The notes beneath the pieces were generated by a model that saw only the letters and a list, made by a program, of their open reading frames with translations, made no database searches and was not told where the DNA came from. 64,000 nt of DNA, taken from positions 62,001-126,000 of the forward strand of contig JAEYGZ010000040.1 of assembly GCA_023409535.1 (NCBI GenBank). Direction: 5' to 3'. The stretch comes from Bacillota bacterium (lineage in GTDB: Bacteria; Bacillota; Clostridia; Lachnospirales; Lachnospiraceae). Numbering within the stretch: position 1 is the stretch's first letter; every line of letters starts with the position of its first letter. A program made the translations under genes and the position numbers. This document shows, in pieces, positions 26,114 to 34,673 of the stretch.

Positions 26114-27124
26114 ATGATGAAAAAAATGTTTTCCTTAAAAACCCTGTTACTTATGGCAGTCTTTACATTCGCCCTGTCCACATTTTGCGCAGCCTTACCG
26201 GTAAGCGCAGCCGCGAGAGGAGCATGGGCTCCAAATACTGCATATGCGGTAAGTGATACAGTAACCTATAGCGGAAGTACTTATACCTGTCTTCAGGCAC
26301 ATACTTCCCTCGTAGGCTGGGAACCATCCAATGTTCCTGCTTTGTGGCAGCCAGGCGGCGGATCTACACCACAACCAACACCGCCGCCAACAACAAACGG
26401 AGTGATATTCTATGCAGATATAAACTATGGCGGAACAGCAAAAACACTTGGGGTGGGCAGCTATGTACTGTCTCAGTTGAATGCAAATGGAATTCCGAAT
26501 GATTGGATGTCCTCTCTCAAGGTTCCAAGCGGCTGGACGGTTGAAGTATATGAGCATGATAATTTTGGAGGAATAAAATGGACCTATACTTCAAATTCTT
26601 CCTGGGTTGGAGACGCTGTCAACGATAAAATGTCATCGGTTAAGATTTATACCGGTTCACCAAATCCTTCAGTAACGAAGCCTTCCGAAGTTCCAAGCAA
26701 CATCTGGACCTATACAATGAATGTGGACAATAAATTTGGTAAAGGCGGAGATTTTGCTCTATTGCTGTGTGCTGTCATCAAAAAGGAAAGCGACTTTGGA
26801 GCAGGTTTGCCAGGCAGTCCATCAGCCGGCGACGGATTGATGCAGGTAGAACCGAACACACGTAATGCCTATTTATCTCAATTCAGCTCGACATTTGGCC
26901 GTGCTTATAATCACAGCAGTGAACAAGATCAGGTATGTATGGGCGCTATGATTTTAAATGAAAAGATTGTTAGATTTGGCAACATATATAACGGTTTATT
27001 GCACTATAACGGAGGAGATTACTGGTATCCGGGAGCTACGGATTCTTATGGCCGCCCTATTCTGGCAGATCAATATGCAAATGCAGTTTACGCTACCTAT
27101 AAGGGCTACGGGGGTAAGAACTAA
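26114..27124 (+). CDS. Secreted CBM5/12 - beta/gamma-crystallin - lysozyme-fold (GH23-like) protein
   Basis: 336 residues after the ATG that follows AGGAGGTTTG. In order: a signal peptide (1-33), a CBM5/12 (about 36-79; WAPNTAYAVSDTVTYSG), a Pro/Thr linker (84-94), a beta/gamma-crystallin domain (about 97-180; FYADINYGGTAKTL and VYEHDNFGGIKWTY) and a C-terminal transglycosylase/GH23-like domain (about 195-336) with ESDFG (candidate catalytic Glu225) and GDGLMQVEP. It probably attacks chitin or peptidoglycan-like glycans alongside the chitinase. The order of modules is unusual. The gene lies 28 bases after the chitinase, in one operon. Confidence 0.8.
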   Translation: MMKKMFSLKTLLLMAVFTFALSTFCAALPVSAAARGAWAPNTAYAVSDTVTYSGSTYTCLQAHTSLVGWEPSNVPALWQPGGGSTPQPTPPPTTNGVIFYADINYGGTAKTLGVGSYVLSQLNANGIPNDWMSSLKVPSGWTVEVYEHDNFGGIKWTYTSNSSWVGDAVNDKMSSVKIYTGSPNPSVTKPSEVPSNIWTYTMNVDNKFGKGGDFALLLCAVIKKESDFGAGLPGSPSAGDGLMQVEPNTRNAYLSQFSSTFGRAYNHSSEQDQVCMGAMILNEKIVRFGNIYNGLLHYNGGDYWYPGATDSYGRPILADQYANAVYATYKGYGGKN

Positions 27125-27217
27125 GGCATGCTTTAACCGTTCGAGGTATAATTAAAATTGTTTGCATATAAAGAAAAGTCAGTTTACTATATTGTTATAT
27201 CAATATGAAATGGTTTT

Positions 27218-27278
27218 GTCCCGGCTTGTTCTGTATTTCTTCAATAATGTTGGCAGAATACAGAACAAGCTCAGGGAC
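27218..27278. repeat. Long hairpin downstream of the chitinase operon
   Basis: A perfect 14-base stem GCTTGTTCTGTATT/AATACAGAACAAGC (27224-27237, 27257-27270), extended outside a small bulge by GTCCC/GGGAC (27218-27222, 27274-27278), with a 19-base loop. No T-run follows, so it may protect the 3' end of the mRNA rather than terminate it. Confidence 0.55.
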
Positions 27279-27365
27279 ATGCTCCTGGAAATACAAATAG
27301 GATAGCTTAATTATTGAGGCCCGAAAAGATACAATAATAACCGTAAACCAGCAGAGGAGATAATA

Positions 27366-27653
27366 ATGTCCATGAAAAGGAAAGTTTTAAAAATAATATT
27401 CTGGTTATCTTTTGCACCATATCTTTTTTTGATAGTCTATTCAATTTATCATGCAATCTTCGGATATGATATGTACACTTTGATTTTTCGGGAATACATC
27501 CGGACCATATATGGATGGGATGCGTTTTTGAACGTTTTTGTTTGGAATGCATTTATACTGTGTGTTTATCCGGTTTTGCCAGTATGTTTATTATATCAAG
27601 TGATCTATTTTATTGTCTGGTTGATAAAAAGAATATTGGCCAATCGGACCTAA
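27366..27653 (+). CDS. Small integral membrane protein of unknown function
   Basis: 95 residues with two clear membrane segments (KIIFWLSFAPYLFLIVYSIYH and AFILCVYPVLPVCLLYQVIYFIVWLI) separated by an aromatic-rich loop. GAGGAG lies six bases before the ATG. No family is recognised. It stands alone between the chitinase operon and a decayed transporter. Confidence 0.5.
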   Translation: MSMKRKVLKIIFWLSFAPYLFLIVYSIYHAIFGYDMYTLIFREYIRTIYGWDAFLNVFVWNAFILCVYPVLPVCLLYQVIYFIVWLIKRILANRT

Positions 27654-27705
27654 TGTCTCATGTAAGAACGATTTCTTTACAAAACAATGTGAAAAGCACT
27701 CCAGA

Positions 27706-28077
27706 TCAAACTACAGCCATGACAATATTCATTATACGAAAATGCTTTACAAACTGCTTCTGAAGAAGTTTGCCTGCCACCCCCCAGGTAATACAGCCGG
27801 ACATGCCGATCAATGTATTGCAGATTACACTTACACCTAAAAGTAATCTTGAATTTGAGTAAGGAAGGATATAGCCGCTATAAATGGTAATAGCATAAAG
27901 GATGATTTTTACGTTCATAAACTGAAGTAAAAAACTTGTCCAAAAGTCACTTTTCTTATCTGTTATTTCTTCCATCGGCTTACTCATTAAAATATGAATC
28001 GCAAGCCACACTATGTATGCCGCGCCGATATATTTCAAAATGCCCGTCATTTTCGGGAGTACCCTGGACAATTCCAT
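27706..28077 (-). pseudogene. LysE/RhtB-type exporter, fragment
   Basis: LPKMTGILKYIGAAYIVWLA followed by a loop and helices ending in a truncated last helix matches the C-terminal half of a LysE/RhtB amino-acid exporter, normally about 200 residues. The first three helices are missing upstream, where no in-frame family sequence can be read, and the last helix is cut short. Confidence 0.6.
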
Positions 28078-28234
28078 GGCCCTATGCTATGTTTTTGAGT
28101 GTTGCGGAAACGAAGAAGATTTAGCGCAATGCACCGTCATGGAAAGGATCTTTTGCATTGGCAGGAAGTGTTTCGCGGTTTTTATCATCCTAATTTATCG
28201 TGGAGAATTATGAGCATACTATGAGGCCTTTGTC

Positions 28235-28268
28235 AGCTGCCTGCCGGTTTCCGGCAGGCAGCTTTTTT
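28235..28268 (+). terminator. Strong Rho-independent terminator
   Basis: AGCTGCCTGCCGG (28235-28247) and CCGGCAGGCAGCT (28251-28263) form a perfect 13-base GC-rich stem with a three-base loop, followed by T6. It isolates the catabolic operon downstream. Confidence 0.85.
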
Positions 28269-28435
28269 ATGCGGCAGTTCAATGGTTGTTATGGTATGCC
28301 ATTGTTGTCATGGCCGTATGGCCTGCCGTTTACGCTGCAGCTTTCTGATTCACAATTTCATTGTGTATCTTTAACAAGATTATTGTTAAAACATTGTCAC
28401 TATTGTTAATTGTATATAACGGATATCTGTTATAA

Positions 28436-28504
28436 AATGTATACATTATAAGGTGTTTATAAAGGAAATATCTAATAAATACCTTAAAATGTATACATTA
28501 TATA
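28436..28504 (+). promoter_or_regulatory. Twin FadR/GntR-like operators AAAATGTATACATTATA
   Basis: The identical 17-mer occurs at 28436-28452 and 28488-28504, 52 bases apart (five helical turns). Its core ATGTATACAT is a perfect palindrome of the TGTATACA type bound by FadR-subfamily GntR proteins. It precedes the GPH transporter gene of an operon that encodes such a regulator. No consensus -35/-10 pair could be fixed. Confidence 0.65.
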
Positions 28505-28558
28505 AACCGACGGAGGTGAAAAAATCACGGTACCGTCAAGAAGGAGGATAATAAGGTA

Positions 28559-29965
28559 ATGTTAAACAACCAAAAGGTGCAAAAAACTGCAAATGAAAAC
28601 GAGAGGGCATCCCTTTTCGAGATTTTCGCTTATGGTCTGGGTGGGTCAGGCAGATGGCTGTTTAATAGTATAGCACTTGGACTGCTGAACTATTTTTACA
28701 CAAATTCCCTGGGGATGTCGGCCGCCGTCATAGGCTCCATATTTATGTTTTCAAGAGTTTTGGATGGGCTGATCGGTGTGTCGATAGGCATATGGATCGA
28801 TAAACTCAATCCGAAATTCGGTAAGGTTAAAAGCTGGCTTTTGTGGTCGGCTGTGCCTTTTGGACTTGTTACATTAGGACTTTTTACGGTACCGAATATA
28901 TCGACCGCAGGAAAAATTATATATATCATCATTATGTATAACCTTATGACCAGTGTGTTTGAAAGCACATTTTATATTCCTCATCTTACCTTTCCGGCAC
29001 TTATTACATCAGATTCAGGGCAGAGAACGCAGCTTTCGATTTCAAACCAGCTATTGGGAATGATCGTATCATTTGTTCCGAGTATGCTCCTCCTTCCTGC
29101 CATAGTTGCGGCAGGCAATAAGCAGTCGGACTGGATCAGGTATATGGCGTATATCATTCCGATTGGAATAATATTTATGCTGGTAGCCGCTTTTGGCTGC
29201 AAAGAGAGAGTACATCGACCATCTCTGTCTGGCAAGTCCGAAAACGAGCCCAAGGTAGGGCTTATAAAGATTTTAAAAGCGATGATGCAAAATAAATATT
29301 GGTTGATGGTTTTTGGTGTTTTTATATTCGACGCGCTGGGTAATCAATTCTTTGGTGCAACCGGCATTTATTATGCTCAGTATGTCATAGGCGATGTCAG
29401 CCAATACGGAAAAATCAGTTTAGCGTCCAGTCTGCCGGCGATATGTGCTCTTCTCCTTCTCGGTCCGGTAGTTAAGAAATTTCAAAAACGTACGGTTTTC
29501 CTTGTGGGAGCGTTGATTAAGTTTTCCGGACTGCTTATGATCGTCCTATTGCCGCCGACCTTTGCCAATCTGATTATTTTACGCAGTATAGCGGCCTTTG
29601 GAACGGGAATCACCTTTTCGGTTATGTATGCTCTTGTTCTTGATACAATGGATTACGGCGAATGGAAGACAGGCATACGCTTGGGCTCCACCTTACAGAG
29701 CGGGCTGAACGTAGGTATGAATCTTGGCGTAGGTCTTGCGCCAGGTGTTTCAGGATGGCTTATGTCCCTGGGCGGATACAATGGTCTGGCTGCCGAACAG
29801 CCTCAAGCGGCAATCAACAGTATTAAGCTGTGTGCCATTTGGGTGCCGGTGATTTTTGCAGGGCTGCTTGTTTTGACTATGGTTTTCTATGATGTGGAAA
29901 AAAAGACTGCGAAGATAACGAAAGATTTACAGTTACGCAGCTTAAACGTATCAGAAAATGCTTAA
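28559..29965 (+). CDS. GPH-family (MelB-type) sugar/cation symporter
   Basis: 468 residues with about twelve membrane helices. The N-terminus FEIFAYGLGGSGRWLFN and the loop DKLNPKFGKVKSWLLW match the glycoside-pentoside-hexuronide:cation symporter signature (the D-x-x-x-x-x-F-G-R/K-x-R/K-x-W loop). It probably brings a glycoside or sugar acid into the cell with Na+ or H+. AGAAGGAGG precedes the ATG. It heads the operon that runs to 35.9 kb. Confidence 0.85.
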   Translation: MLNNQKVQKTANENERASLFEIFAYGLGGSGRWLFNSIALGLLNYFYTNSLGMSAAVIGSIFMFSRVLDGLIGVSIGIWIDKLNPKFGKVKSWLLWSAVPFGLVTLGLFTVPNISTAGKIIYIIIMYNLMTSVFESTFYIPHLTFPALITSDSGQRTQLSISNQLLGMIVSFVPSMLLLPAIVAAGNKQSDWIRYMAYIIPIGIIFMLVAAFGCKERVHRPSLSGKSENEPKVGLIKILKAMMQNKYWLMVFGVFIFDALGNQFFGATGIYYAQYVIGDVSQYGKISLASSLPAICALLLLGPVVKKFQKRTVFLVGALIKFSGLLMIVLLPPTFANLIILRSIAAFGTGITFSVMYALVLDTMDYGEWKTGIRLGSTLQSGLNVGMNLGVGLAPGVSGWLMSLGGYNGLAAEQPQAAINSIKLCAIWVPVIFAGLLVLTMVFYDVEKKTAKITKDLQLRSLNVSENA

Positions 29966-29991
29966 TCAAACTTTGAAGGAGGGATTGTTAT

Positions 29992-30900
29992 ATGACGGAT
30001 TGGCACATTATTAAAAGCGGACATCTAACAAGAAATAAATTTTGGGGCGAAGATGAAACAATCGCATATCATCCTTGTAATGCCACAACTACGGTGATAC
30101 AGACCGGAGATTGCAATATATTGGTTGACCCCGGCAAGGCGGCCGATGAGTTGAAATTTGATTTATACACGAAATGCGGGCTGAAGCCTGAAGATATTGA
30201 CATCGTATATAGCACGCACAAGCATTTTGACCACTGGATGGGTGTCAATGCATTTGAGAAAGCCGATTTTTATATGGCCGCAAAAGATCTGGCTTTTTTA
30301 AAGGAACGTACTGATCTATTGGATGGGGATAATGCTGAAACCATCAGACGGGCAAAACCCGCCGGCGGGAAACTCATAGATGGCTTTGATATCATAGAAC
30401 TTCCGGGGCATACATCAGGGCTTGCAGGACTTTTATTTGAAGCAAACGAAGGCATGATTCTGGCTTCCGGCGATGCTGTCATGACGTATGAATTCTTTCG
30501 GGCAAAAGAAGGGTACTTATTCAGCAGCAATGCGGAAGATTCAAAAAAATCCATTGAGAAGGCTGCGTGTATTGCCGATTATATCATACCCGGGCACGGC
30601 AATTACTTTTCTGTCAAGGCTTATCCGTTTATAAATAAGTCCTTGGAAACTGAGATACATAAAACGGATGCAAAACCGTATACTCCGGGAGGAATCACTT
30701 TGAATACGCTTTTGGAAGAGATCCTGAAACTGGATGGTGCATTGCCTGTCGTCGAAGAGGCATTTGGAAATAAAATGTCTGCAAATAACATGATAATTTA
30801 TGCCGACGTACCGATAGGAGTATTTGTAAAAACCTTATCCTTAGATAGCGGGAAAGCAGCAGCTATGATCAGGGATTTGAATGGACTAAAGGAGAATTAA
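29992..30900 (+). CDS. MBL-fold metallo-hydrolase
   Basis: 302 residues of the metallo-beta-lactamase fold. STHKHFDHWMG supplies the HxHxDH zinc motif near residue 75, with later metal ligands in LPGHTSG, LASGDAV and IPGHGN. Members act on lactones, thioesters or phosphodiesters. In this operon a lactonase opening a sugar-acid lactone is attractive but only inferred. GGAGGG precedes the ATG; the next gene starts one base after its stop. Confidence 0.75.
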   Translation: MTDWHIIKSGHLTRNKFWGEDETIAYHPCNATTTVIQTGDCNILVDPGKAADELKFDLYTKCGLKPEDIDIVYSTHKHFDHWMGVNAFEKADFYMAAKDLAFLKERTDLLDGDNAETIRRAKPAGGKLIDGFDIIELPGHTSGLAGLLFEANEGMILASGDAVMTYEFFRAKEGYLFSSNAEDSKKSIEKAACIADYIIPGHGNYFSVKAYPFINKSLETEIHKTDAKPYTPGGITLNTLLEEILKLDGALPVVEEAFGNKMSANNMIIYADVPIGVFVKTLSLDSGKAAAMIRDLNGLKEN

Positions 30901-30901
30901 T

Positions 30902-32893
30902 ATGGCTTGGTGGTTAAAAAATAATCTGCGAATGATACAAAATAATATCCGCGACATAGACGCAGACATGGATGTGGATTCTTATATAAAGACGCTTAAA
31001 GAGTTTGGAGCCAATGTGCTCCAGATCGGCTGCGGCGGGATCAGTTCATTTTTCCCCACGAAATTACCTTACCAAACGCCCAGCCCGTATCTGAAAGGAG
31101 ACTTGATCGGAGAAGTAGTAGAGAAAGCCCACAAAAACGGTATTCGAGTGATCGCGAGATTTGATTTCAGCAAGACTCATGTGCGTATGCTGGAAGACCA
31201 CCCTGACTGGTACTATAGGAAAGCGGACGGCTCCCCCCTGCTCTATCATGATACGGCCGCAACCTGTGTGAACGGGCAATATCAGCAGGAGCATTCCCTT
31301 GCAATCATCCGGGAGGTAATAGAGAAATATCCTGTAGATGGCATATTTTTCAATATGTTCGGCTATATGACCAGTGATTACAGCGGCAATTACAGTGGTA
31401 TCTGCCAATGCGATAACTGTAAGAGACGCTTTGGAGAAATGTTTGGGGAAACGCTGCCTATGGTAGAGGATGAAGAGGATCCTGTGTTTCGTAACTATCA
31501 GAAATTCAAAGAAATCACGGTCGGTGAGATCCTTGAAAAGATCAGAAGAACGGCAAAGTCTGTCTCGGAGGATATCGCGGTAAGTACGTATACAGACCAG
31601 TCTGTGGACATTGTACGCAATGAATCAAACTCTGCCCTGGATAGAGCGCTGCCTTTTTGGATCTATAACAGTGCCGATAATGTAGGCTTGATAGAAGGCG
31701 GTTTTGATGATAAGATATCATCAAACTGCGCCATTAATGCGGTGGATCTGCCCTATAGATTTATGGGCGTCTCCAAGTATCTTAATCAAATCCGCCTGTA
31801 TGGCGATATGGCGGCAGGCTCCGGCTTGGACTGGTGTATCATAGGCAGTTTTGAGGACTATCCCGACAGGGAGAATTTTGAATCGACCAGGGAGATATTT
31901 CACTTTCACCGTCGGTATGAAAAGTATTATGGGCATTTTGATCCTATGCAAAAGATTCTTCTTGTATTAGATGGTGAGGTTCACGGTGTAAATAAGGAAT
32001 ACCGCGGTCTTTTCAGAGCTTTTAAGGAGGACCATATACAGTTCAGAACCATGCAGATAAGCGCTCTGGAGGGATTTGCAAAGCGCACTGCGGGCGCGGG
32101 CAATCCATTTGACGGGTTTGACTTTGTCTTTTTGCCGGGAGTGAGAAAATTATCACCTGCAATCCTTGCATATTTAAACTCAACGACAGCTTGTGTCGTG
32201 GGGACGGGATTGTCTTTACAGTGCGAGCCGGATGCAGCAAGGCAGCTTTTTGGTATAAATATAAAAGAGACGGTGAGCGATGTGCGGGGCACATATCTTC
32301 TGACCGAGCCCAAGTCGGTGTTTTCTTCTTTTCCTGAAAAAGACTGGGTGTTTTTGGACAAGACCTATGGCGTAATAGCTCTTGAAGCCGGTACCACGGG
32401 CTTGCTGCCGAAGGAGGAGAAGGCCATGTTCGGACCCCCTGAGAGATGTTTTGGTCACAGGGAGACCAAAGAGTGGATGCTTGCCGCATCAGACGGCGGG
32501 AATCTGTATTTTCCATGGCACATCGGAGCGCTTTATTATCAATACGGTTATGACGAGTTTAAAAAGCTTCTGTATGATGCACTGGCGTCTGTAAAGCCCA
32601 TACCGAGACCTATTGTGACCGATGCACCCGCTATGACAGAAGTGTTTTTCGGCAGAATATCCGATAATACCTATATGCTGCAATTAATTAATCTTACAGG
32701 CTTTAATGGTATAACGTTCTCTGGGCCGTTGGTAATCCCTGATATATCTGTAAAGTTCGCAGATATAAAACCGCAGGAGATAATATGGCTTTCGGGGAAA
32801 GGGGAAGAAAAGGTTAATTTGAACGGAAACGGTGAACTGAAATTTAATATTGACAAAGGTGAGTTATACCGGGCATACATCATTAAGGTTTAA
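30902..32893 (+). CDS. TIM-barrel glycoside-hydrolase-like protein with GATase-like and C-terminal beta domains
   Basis: 663 residues, no signal peptide. Residues about 10-340 form a (beta/alpha)8 barrel of the kind seen in hypothetical glycosyl hydrolase 6 and GH42-like proteins: FGANVLQIGCGG, IRVIARFDFSK, the HPDWYYRKADG strand, PVDGIFFNMFGYM, and a CQCDNCKRRFGE metal/Cys-bearing loop. About 350-500 looks like the glutamine-amidotransferase-like trimerisation domain (FDFVFLPGVRKLS), and the rest is beta-rich. Candidate acids include Glu and Asp after the strand YNSADN, but I cannot assign the catalytic pair. Probably cleaves the glycoside brought in by the GPH symporter. Confidence 0.6.
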   Translation: MAWWLKNNLRMIQNNIRDIDADMDVDSYIKTLKEFGANVLQIGCGGISSFFPTKLPYQTPSPYLKGDLIGEVVEKAHKNGIRVIARFDFSKTHVRMLEDHPDWYYRKADGSPLLYHDTAATCVNGQYQQEHSLAIIREVIEKYPVDGIFFNMFGYMTSDYSGNYSGICQCDNCKRRFGEMFGETLPMVEDEEDPVFRNYQKFKEITVGEILEKIRRTAKSVSEDIAVSTYTDQSVDIVRNESNSALDRALPFWIYNSADNVGLIEGGFDDKISSNCAINAVDLPYRFMGVSKYLNQIRLYGDMAAGSGLDWCIIGSFEDYPDRENFESTREIFHFHRRYEKYYGHFDPMQKILLVLDGEVHGVNKEYRGLFRAFKEDHIQFRTMQISALEGFAKRTAGAGNPFDGFDFVFLPGVRKLSPAILAYLNSTTACVVGTGLSLQCEPDAARQLFGINIKETVSDVRGTYLLTEPKSVFSSFPEKDWVFLDKTYGVIALEAGTTGLLPKEEKAMFGPPERCFGHRETKEWMLAASDGGNLYFPWHIGALYYQYGYDEFKKLLYDALASVKPIPRPIVTDAPAMTEVFFGRISDNTYMLQLINLTGFNGITFSGPLVIPDISVKFADIKPQEIIWLSGKGEEKVNLNGNGELKFNIDKGELYRAYIIKV

Positions 32894-32929
32894 TGATATA
32901 GAGGAAGAAATAGAAAGCGAGGTTTGTAT

Positions 32930-33634
32930 ATGAATGCGGGTTTCTTGGACGACAATGAGAATTCAGGCAGTATAGGCTTGGTAGCCAGGAAAATTCAGGA
33001 GTTTATTATCGAAGGAAAATACCATGGAGGTGAGAAAATCACCGAAGCTGAGATATGCGAACTTCTGAATGTCAGCAGGACGCCAGTCAGAGAAGCCTTT
33101 CGGCTGCTGGAAAACGACGGTATATTAACACATCTGCCGCAAAAGGGAGTCCATGTGACTACGTTTAGTATGGAACGCATGAGAAATCTGTTTCAGATAC
33201 GTGCCCATATGGAGGTGCTATCTGCCAAAGAAGCGGCATATACAGCTACACCGGAAGATATTGCTTATCTGCGCAGACTGAATGAGCAAATCAGAGATTA
33301 TCAGCCGGGCAATCCTGTAAGAACCGATGATTTAGATCGTGAGCTGCATTACCATATTGCCAAGATCGGACGCAATCAGCTCATCGGAGAATTTATGGCC
33401 AATATACTCTCCAGATATCGGCTTTCAGCCATGAATATACCGTTTCAGTCGGAGCGGATCCCATATACTTTCAAAGAGCATGAAGACGTCATTTCCGCGC
33501 TTGAGCAAAATAACCCCGAGTTGGCGGAAGGCTATATGCGTGTACATTTTCAGTTTGCACAGCAGTCCATTGACAAGAAATTGGAAGCTTATCTTAAAGA
33601 AGAGCGGGAGAAAAAGCAAAGAGGGAAAGGGTGA
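32930..33634 (+). CDS. GntR-family (FadR subfamily, FCD domain) regulator
   Basis: 234 residues. The winged helix (about 18-80) shows ITEAEICELLNVSRTPVREAFRLLENDGIL, the signature of FadR-type GntR proteins, followed by an all-helical FCD ligand domain with metal-type residues (DLDRELHYHIA, H near 190). FCD proteins usually bind organic acids. The ATG at 32930 is used; the TTG at 32924 lies too near GCGAGG. Its likely targets are the twin ATGTATACAT operators at the head of its own operon. Confidence 0.85.
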   Translation: MNAGFLDDNENSGSIGLVARKIQEFIIEGKYHGGEKITEAEICELLNVSRTPVREAFRLLENDGILTHLPQKGVHVTTFSMERMRNLFQIRAHMEVLSAKEAAYTATPEDIAYLRRLNEQIRDYQPGNPVRTDDLDRELHYHIAKIGRNQLIGEFMANILSRYRLSAMNIPFQSERIPYTFKEHEDVISALEQNNPELAEGYMRVHFQFAQQSIDKKLEAYLKEEREKKQRGKG

Positions 33635-33719
33635 AACCCATTGCTTGTGCCGCCGGTGGCGGCATGCCGGATAGTGTGCAGATAATTTAGATTGTGATAA
33701 AGATACCAGGAGGGATATC

Positions 33720-34625
33720 ATGAAAAAAGTAGGTTTCATAGGTTTAGGAATCATGGGAAAGCCCATGAGTAAAAATCTCATAAAGGCGGGATATAGCTTG
33801 GTTGTTTGTGATTTTAATGAACAAGCGGTAGGAGAATTAGTTGCCTTGGGCGCAACGGCAGCAAAAAACGGCGGGGAGGTAGCCGCAGCGTGTGATGTAG
33901 TCATCACTATGGTACCCAATTCACCCCATGTCAGAGCAGCGGCACTGGGGGAGGGCGGGATAGCAAGCGGCGCTAAGCCGGGGACTGTTCTCATCGACAT
34001 GAGTTCTATCGACCCTACAGAGAGCAAAGCGATAGGTGCTGAGCTGGCAAAAAAGGGGATAGAAATGATGGACGCCCCCGTCTCAGGCGGAGAGCCCAAG
34101 GCTGTTGACGGCACTCTTTCCGTCATGGCCGGCGGCAAGAGAGAACTCTTTGACCGGTATTATGATTTGCTAAAATACATGGCGGGTTCTGTGGTTTATG
34201 TGGGAGAGCTGGGTTCCGGCAATGTGGCAAAACTGGCCAATCAGATCGTGGTGGCGGTAAATATTGCGGCGGTTTCAGAAGCCCTTACCTTTGCTAAAAA
34301 GGCGGGTACGGATCCGGAATTGGTATTTCAGGCAATCCGCGGCGGCCTTGCAGGATCTACTGTCATGGAAGCCAAGGTGCCTATGATGCTTTCCGGCAAT
34401 TACAATCCCGGCTTTCGTGTCGAGCTGCACATCAAGGATCTGAATAATGCGCTGGGTGCGGCTCATGCAGTTAATTCGCCTGTGCCTCTCACCGGTCAGC
34501 TTATGGAGATCATGCAGGCCCTCAAAGCGGATGGTTTGGAGAAATGTGACCATAACAGCATAGTGAAGTATTATGAAAAATTATCCAATACAAGTATAGT
34601 AAAAGCGCCCGAAAGCAGTATTTGA
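33720..34625 (+). CDS. garR: 2-hydroxy-3-oxopropionate (tartronate semialdehyde) reductase
   Basis: 301 residues of the beta-hydroxyacid dehydrogenase family: the NAD(P) motif FIGLGIMGKPM, the substrate motif DAPVSGGEPKA (about 120), the catalytic Lys in GNVAKLANQ (about 171) and KDLNNALG. It reduces tartronate semialdehyde to D-glycerate. The glycerate kinase next door uses the product, which supports this assignment over 3-hydroxyisobutyrate dehydrogenase. AGGAGGG precedes the ATG. Confidence 0.85.
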   Translation: MKKVGFIGLGIMGKPMSKNLIKAGYSLVVCDFNEQAVGELVALGATAAKNGGEVAAACDVVITMVPNSPHVRAAALGEGGIASGAKPGTVLIDMSSIDPTESKAIGAELAKKGIEMMDAPVSGGEPKAVDGTLSVMAGGKRELFDRYYDLLKYMAGSVVYVGELGSGNVAKLANQIVVAVNIAAVSEALTFAKKAGTDPELVFQAIRGGLAGSTVMEAKVPMMLSGNYNPGFRVELHIKDLNNALGAAHAVNSPVPLTGQLMEIMQALKADGLEKCDHNSIVKYYEKLSNTSIVKAPESSI

Positions 34626-34673
34626 AGTGGGCATAATCAAAACATTATTGTTAGGTAATGAGGGAAGAAAGCT

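Noticed and set aside
28501..28550. T-box-like leader (GGTACCGTC) before the GPH transporter
   Set aside because: The T-box core and terminator/antiterminator pair are absent; the palindromic operators explain regulation better.
32043..32516. Long minus-strand frames within the barrel-protein gene
   Set aside because: Antisense shadows of a convincing gene, with unusual Ser/Pro/Arg-rich composition.
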